Assembly (NCBI GenBank): GCA_001584585.1
Contig: LSYV01000003.1
Coordinates: forward strand, 1,871,687 to 1,935,686
Direction of reading: 5' to 3'
DNA from: Gonium pectorale
Taxonomy: Eukaryota; Chlorophyta; Chlorophyceae; Chlamydomonadales; Volvocaceae
Length of the DNA: 64,000 nucleotides
Part shown: positions 58,101 through 64,000 of the stretch, one piece after another
Position numbering within the stretch: position 1 is the stretch's first letter
Layout of the letters: every line of letters starts with the position of its first letter
Position numbers and translations under genes: made by a program
Notes under the pieces: model-generated
What the model was told of the DNA's origin: nothing
What the model saw: the letters and a program-made list of their open reading frames with translations, nothing else
Database searches by the model: none

Positions 58101-61100
58101 GCTCCGGAATGTACTTGTGTCGCCACGCTGCCCGCACAAGGTGCACGACCGACTTCGCGCTGGAGCTCTCCCCGGTGGCCGTGACAGCAGGGGCGTGCTT
58201 TTCGCCGTGGACCGCGCCGGGCCCGCCGAGTTTACCTTCCTTCAGCGGACCGTGCACGCTGCCGCCGCCAACATCCTGAGGTACAGTTACACTGCCCGTT
58301 CGACGAAGCCCGCCATGTACAGATCCGCTGTACAGGTTAAAATTGTCGTACTTGGCTCCGGCAGGCGCCGTTGCAGCGGCAACATCACTGCTGGCCTGGC
58401 GGCGAGGCGCGTGACGTTGCTGTAGTGTCGAAGCGCTCTGCTGAGGTTGGTTGGGCGGTCGAATTCCTTTGACGGCCCTGCAAGGCGGCAAAGGTGGGTA
58501 AAGATGGTGATATGTATGCGGACATGGTATTGGGGCAAGGGCGCTCACAGGGAGCTCCTCACGATTCGCCAACGGCGTGCCCTGCCCATCCGAATCATCG
58601 GTACGTTGGGCCCTCGATCCCTCTTCGAGGCTTTCCTTCAACCTCCGAAGTGCAACGTGGCTCACGCCCCAATTTTTTAAATCGCCCCAGACCGCCCACC
58701 GCATGACGATGTCGGGCTCAAGAAGCAGCGAGTCCAACTCCGTCCCCGCCAGCGCCGACAGCTCGTAGCCCAGCCAGTCACAAAACCTGTCGTCAGCAGC
58801 GACGATGACGCCGCTACTGAGCACCCAGGCCCGGGCCTCGTTGGGTGGTGGCGTCACCGGCTGGTGGCACACGGTGGAGTTGGAGTGGCATGCGGGCTGT
58901 CAGCATGGCCTCTTCGGTGGCAACGTGCAGCGGACGGGGCAGCGGACGTTCTGTTACTGAATGCCTTACACCAACAGCGAGCCAACATGGACGTTTCGTA
59001 GGGTTCTAGTTCAGCCACACTGTCACGACGCGAACCTTGTTTGGCCCCATGGGTGACCCACCTCCAGCACGCCCAAAAAGACTGAATCCTCATTCAGCCC
59101 CGAAACTTTGGTGATGCGAAGCTTGACCGGTATGACCTTCTTCGTCTTGGACAGGACCACGACCTCCGTAATGCGGTCCAGCAGGAAGGCACGACCTTGC
59201 GTTGAGGGCGGACATAGAGCGCAAAGTAATTTGAACCAGCCAGGGCTTCAGTCCGACCGACCAGGGCTCAGTCAGGGGATCTTTCCATGCCACGCCAGCC
59301 CGCTTTCGGTCATGCCGCTGAGCAGTCATCCGCCAGGTTACTCCCTTACGTCCGCACCTTTCACCAAAGCGTGTAAACCCGCACTGCTCAGCCCCATTCC
59401 ACCTCGCCCCGTTTATATTGTGACGCCCTACCGGTCTCAATATGGTTGCGAACATAGGCGGCATGACGATCACCTGCGAAGTTCAGAAAGCGCCAAGACA
59501 TTACATGTGCCAGTAGCGTAGCCGTTGCAGTAACTGAGGGAAGCCACATGACAAGAGCATAGAGCGCCCTGCGGGCCCACCGGCATAACAGCCACCAAGG
59601 CACCAACCCGATCGCCATCGCCATCGCCAGCGCCCCGTGCATGGAATCCTATGGAGCGAGTACTTACCAAAAGGAGGCGGCATGATCAGGCCCACGTCCT
59701 GTCGACATTAGACCGCGGTGCGGGCAGGGCAGGGATGCGGGATTAGGGGAGGGTCGGGGACACTCGGCAAACGGCTCGGAACAGCTAACATGCAGCCATA
59801 CCTTGCCCTTCAGCTCGTTCTTGCCGTATCCCAGCAGCGAGTGCGCCTCAGGCGATGCCACCTGGATGACGCCCTGCGCGTTGATACAGATGAACGCCAC
59901 GCCCTCCATCTCGGCCAGGCCCCGCTCGGCGCTTGCGCCTGCACACAACAGCAGGACACGCCGTTCCACGAGGTTCCGTTACAAGCCAAGTGCGTCTACC
60001 ACAGCAAGGCCTTTCGGGCGCGCCGATGTCCGCAAGCTGCTGCGCCCACGTGCATCGTGTCTGGCTGTATGTGCGGTCGGCCACGTCAATGACTAACACT
60101 ACGGCTTCATTGAGCTGCTACTGGTCTCGGGCGGTCCACTGGAAAGTGCGAGGGGCAACACGGTTCCACCTGCTCTCGGCCGTGGCAACAGGATACAGTG
60201 CGCACCCTGTGGCAGCAGCGTCTCCATGCCTCCCAGCTGCAGCGCCTCCTTGGCGTGCTCCGCCTCCTCGTCCAGCCGGTCCGCCTCAGAGTACCACTTG
60301 CTCGCAGACCATCTGCGCCCAGATGGGTACCAGGACTCGTGAGGAGGCACATCAAGTGGCATGTGGGAGCAGTTGTGGCCCGCGGGTTGTTAGCCAGTGC
60401 ACTTAATGCTTGCTGGGCGTCTGTTACACCAGGAACCCGTTATTCCGGACAGTGCCCAGCATGCCGGTCATGTGGTAGTGTTTAGCTGGTCACTTACGGG
60501 TCAAATTTGACCGTCTCCAGGAACCTGCCATACAGTCGTAGGAGTCTGGCGCTGCTGCCATGCCGGGCCAGCACACCACGGTATGCGCGCTCCGCTGACT
60601 TGACGGTCACCTGGACATAGAAGATGACAGTTGAGAGATGGGAGGCACATGGCATCAAATGCAGTGGCGAAGCTTCTACTGTCCCAGACACCGGACACGC
60701 TCGGGCGCGTTAAACATCAAACACGGTCCCTGTGGCCTACCTCGATGCGATGCAGGGCCTTGCTTAGATGGTTGAAGTCAACTTTCGTCCGGAGCAGCAG
60801 AGCCCAGAAGGACCGCATCGCCAGCAGCGCTTCGCGGTGGGCACGGACCACAAGCCGGTGGTTACCTGCCAGCACCATTGCCAACGAGGGATGGTAGAAC
60901 GAACAATTGGTAGCCGCAGTCAGACTGGCTAGCCCTACTGTGCGAACATGGGGACGACCTCTGAGCGGAAGCTCACAAAAACAGGTGCATGCCAGAAGCA
61001 CTAGACGTCCAGCGAAGAAGGGCATTCCGCGTTGACAGATCACCCCACTGCTTCAGGGATGCACACGCACGTTGGAACTCGACGTACGACACCAGGTCAA

Positions 61101-63796
61101 CGGCGCTGTCGCCGCCGCCGTTATTGGCACCGCTGGCCTTCTGAGCATGCTCCTGTTCGCGACTGAAGATGGCAAAGCGCTCCAGCAGCCCCGGTGACTG
61201 CTTCTTGGCGGTCTGGGAGAGGGCGGATTAGATGGGCGAAAGCTGTCAGAAAAAGCTCACCGATGACAGGTCCCGCGACTGGATGTGCGGCACCACACGG
61301 GATCTGATATGTAATGGGTTAGCAAGGAGCGAGTGGGCATCCTCATGTATGGCTTCTTTCCTCCCACAGATCAATGTCCACCTTGCCGCCCTGTCCGCTC
61401 GCCCTCACCTGGAGCTGCGTGTACCCGGACTGATAGCTGCCCTGTACGTCAATCAGGAAGCTGCTGTACAGGATGATCATTTCTGAATGGGCCGGGGAGA
61501 TGGTCACGGCCGGGTTTTACTGGCTAGGAGACACCCCATTGCTTAAGATCGTGTAAACGGCAAGTAACAACACACGCTGGACATTGCCGGTACACGAAAG
61601 CCGTCCTCACGTGGGTCCTGCGGCAGCTGCAGCATGCCCGCCTTGATGATGGCCTCGCTCAGCGCCACTGCCTCGGGCTCCAGAGTGTCCTCGTCTACCC
61701 AGCGACGGCAGCAGCGGGCCGCGATCTCCACCTCACGCGCATCGCTGAAGCGGTAGATGGACTTGGAGCCAGCACTCGGATCGGTGTCCCTGCAAATGGT
61801 AGATAGGCAGTGTGGCACGACTGCCTTCATTTTAGGCATGCAAACCGTCAGGTCAGAAGGCAGGCAGGTTTATACTGCACATTCCGAAGCCCCGGTACAA
61901 GCGGCGAGAGCGCGAGACGCTATGCTTCCGGAACGCACCTGAAGCGAGACTGCACGTTCTTGCGGAAGTGTAGAAGCCGCAAGTGACAAGCAAGAGCGCC
62001 AGCAACCGCGGCCGGCGCCATGCCGGTAAAGAGCGCCCACGTCATGCGATTCCGGAACCCAGAGGCCTGGTCCTCCAGCCCCGGGGTTCCAAACGCTAGC
62101 ACCGCCAGCAGCACTGAGCAGTACAGCACCGTTGCGTACGACGCACAGCGCACGTAATTAAGCGCACTGTAGATGAACGGCACCTGTGTGCACCGAATCG
62201 GGGGGGGGGGACACGCGAACGACAGGGTTGGGAAGGACTGGGCAACGCAACGCAACCCTCCATGTGCCAATTACCGACAGCCATGAGGGGAACCAGCACA
62301 GACGTACCCATTTCACGGACAGATAAAAGAGCAACGCGAAGAAGAAGAGGTTGACCAAGGAGAGCCACTTGGTGGAGCTTGCGATGGTCACCGAGGCGAT
62401 GGTCACAACCACCTTGATTGCGAAGCCCAGGCCCTCCACCCGCGTGTGCGCGATGGCCATGTAGTTGCGTGTCAGGGGGTTCAGCTGCGAAGGGTGTCGT
62501 ACATGATACACCGGGTCACTATCAGGGATAGCAAGAGTCTATTTGGCAGTCTTTCCGTAGGCCCTTACCCTACTGTCCACGTACAGCCGGTTTGCAGCCG
62601 CAAGTTACCCGAAGCGGGCCCTGCCACGCACCTCCATCTCGCTAACGACCTGGCACGTGGCCATGACGACGAACATGACAATTGACACACCCGACACTGC
62701 CGCGTGAATCACATGGGGTGTAGACCAGCACACTGCGGAAGGGCCAGGGGCACGAGATAATGGGCGGGTTCACTCGCACAGTCACAGTTCTGGGGCATGC
62801 GTGCTGTATGGGCGACAGCGTGATCACTGCTGAGGTAACCGGCGTTGGGTTGCATAACAATCGAATCCTAACCCGGAACGCATTGGTAACTTACTAACGT
62901 CTGGAAACTCCTGGTTATGGAACCGCACAGCAGCGGGGACGTTGAAGTAGTTGCAGTCAAAAGTGACCAAGAGCAGTGTCAGGGTTGCGACGTCCAAGAC
63001 CTGACGGCAAGATTGACCCACGGGTCGTTCGTTGAGAGTACGGGGTTTATGCATATGCGAACCCGCTATGAGAAAACCGTGGGAACGTAATCCCAGGTCG
63101 GTAACGATTTGGTACGTTGATCAAGGGCACGTTTGAAGCCCATAATTCCGGTAAGGAAATACTTGTGCGTAAAACAAAAACTAAGTTATGAGCGATAAAG
63201 GCCGGGCAATGTGTTCGCTACGTAACCTGACAGCACTCAGCGACCGCTTTACCTGGTAAAAGATCAAGCCGAACCACCGCAGGAACTGGATGGGCCAGAC
63301 GTACTCAAATCGGTTGTTTGAAAACGAATACGCCACCCATATGCTGAGGGCGAGGTTCACCGCAAGCAATCCGATGAAGACGTAGAGGAAGGCCAGGAAA
63401 AATGAGTAGCCCTGCGCCAAAAGACACGGTAAACTCATGTCGCAACACGCGACACCTCTGGACTTCTGTGCTTACCCTGGCGGACAGGAAGGCATTGAGC
63501 TGGATGAAGGAGACCACTTGCCACACCCTGTGGTGATCAATTGGAGGTAATGAGGTTGGTTGCGGTTGGGGACTGGCATGCCGTGCCTCTCTCGTTAACT
63601 GCAGTGAACGGGCACGGGACCTTCTTCCCACCACATGGATTTCGATGGTTGTCAGAGGTCTGGTTGTCCCTCCCGTTGTCTTTACCCTTTACCGCCTGCA
63701 TCCCTTCCCGATAGAAGACTGTACCTACTTATTCTTTGCGTCAATGACCCATCCGTAACTTGGGTTCACGACAAGGAGCCAGAGCTGCAGGAAATC
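46164..63796 (-). CDS. Giant TmcB-like multi-pass membrane protein with several PAS domains, 5' end missing
   Basis: Probable membrane sensor; function unknown. About thirty exons read from the right edge, e.g. 63729-63796 (FLQLWLLVVNPSYGWVIDAK), 63476-63527, 63253-63411. First a multi-pass block: YVWPIQFLRWFGLIFYQ, DCNYFNVPAAVRFHNQEFP, CWSTPHVIHAAVSG. Then the family-typical FLIDVQGSYQSGYTQLQ (~61.4 kb) and HGSSARLLRLYGRFLETVKF (~60.5 kb). Next come PAS-like domains at ~59.1-59.95, 58.7-58.87, 57.5-57.9, 56.5-56.85 and ~54.3-54.65 kb, split by disordered linkers. Then LRWHAMGVVAALLVGHFLTL, a glycosylatable loop (GANYTNWSTW), IQLIVLCLEGGLLCMLACAY, an acidic loop (EATEEDEEEEHMQ), YSLVLPFILWGLIIIIINLV and MFSIAWVWGLAFLVLQLRPL. 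Stop at 46164; a strong GTAAGT at 46183 could lead to another last exon near 46.0 kb. TmcB is named after a Dictyostelium protein. Confidence 0.87.
51144..51180. repeat. Perfect 16-base inverted repeat with 5-base loop
   Basis: TGCACTACCTTCAATG (51144-51159) and CATTGAAGGTAGTGCA (51165-51180) are exact inverse complements. Directly to the left TAGTGCATATCGATGCACTA (51130-51149) is a second, overlapping hairpin using the same TGCACTA. It falls in an intron of the TmcB-like gene. Confidence 0.9.
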
Positions 63797-64000
63797 CTGC
63801 ACAACCATGGTCGAAACGGTGAATCAAGAAGGCCCCGATACAGCTTCATGAGATTTTGACATCAAGGTTTTCGGTCCTCACCATACACACGTGCTTGCAG
63901 AGGCTGTGACATCGTCATTATGATTGTGTAACGCACATTGGACAAGTGTCCTGGTTTGCATGGCACAAGGGGCCTGGGACCCTCCACACGCCCGTAGGTG

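Noticed and set aside
1..64000. CRISPR arrays, bacterial operons or a prokaryotic island
   Set aside because: No regularly spaced repeats, no ribosome-binding-site-led gene rows; every well-supported gene has spliceosomal introns.

Overview
The window looks like nuclear DNA of a volvocine green alga (Chlamydomonas/Gonium/Volvox type). It is GC-rich, and its genes are cut into many short phase-consistent exons with GT..AG introns and GC-rich codons. Several products are of kinds I associate with this group: a multi-PAS TmcB-like membrane protein, a PAS-linked class III nucleotide cyclase, and a mitochondrial OSCP subunit. Exon models were built by hand by requiring splice sites, reading phase and conserved protein sequence to agree. 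The genus is not decided by the sequence.

Layout, left to right. (1) 1-4566, minus: PAS protein with a very long low-complexity middle and a class III cyclase domain, cut by the left edge. (2) 4.6-6.4 kb: a diverged ~0.9 kb tandem duplication without genes. (3) 6914-9497, minus: a seven-exon GT92 (DUF23) glycosyltransferase, one of whose introns is mostly a large inverted repeat. (4) 9.5-12.4 kb: an unresolved stretch with a long hydrophobic minus-strand ORF. (5) 12446-14963, minus: mitochondrial ATP synthase OSCP, complete in seven exons. (6) 16622-18779, plus: RlmH-type SPOUT rRNA methyltransferase, four exons, with an apparent GC-AG intron, divergent from OSCP. (7) 21456-25628, plus: DUF4145 (HEPN-like) domain, long disordered linker and ankyrin repeats. 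(8) 27960-31466, plus: F-box-like leucine-rich protein. (9) 33411-37646, plus: large single-pass membrane protein of unknown function. (10) 38571-39555, plus: Cys/His-rich zinc-finger-like gene with a frameshift. (11) 40256-43226, plus: DUF3700 glutamine-amidotransferase-like protein, nine exons. (12) 46164 to beyond the right edge, minus: a giant TmcB-like protein with several PAS domains between membrane segments.

Gene-poor stretches (4.6-6.9, 9.5-12.4, 15-16.6, 18.8-20.7, 25.6-28, 31.5-33.4, 43.2-46.1 kb) hold decayed repeats. One dispersed family, recognised by a TACGGACATACACACCCGA core next to a GAGAACCAGAAACGGG-like core, occurs at least seven times in both orientations.

Two themes stand out. 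Signalling: a PAS-cyclase and a multi-PAS membrane sensor lie in the same window. Organelle function: OSCP and RlmH are transcribed divergently from one ~1.7 kb interval. The least conventional protein is the DUF4145-ankyrin fusion.
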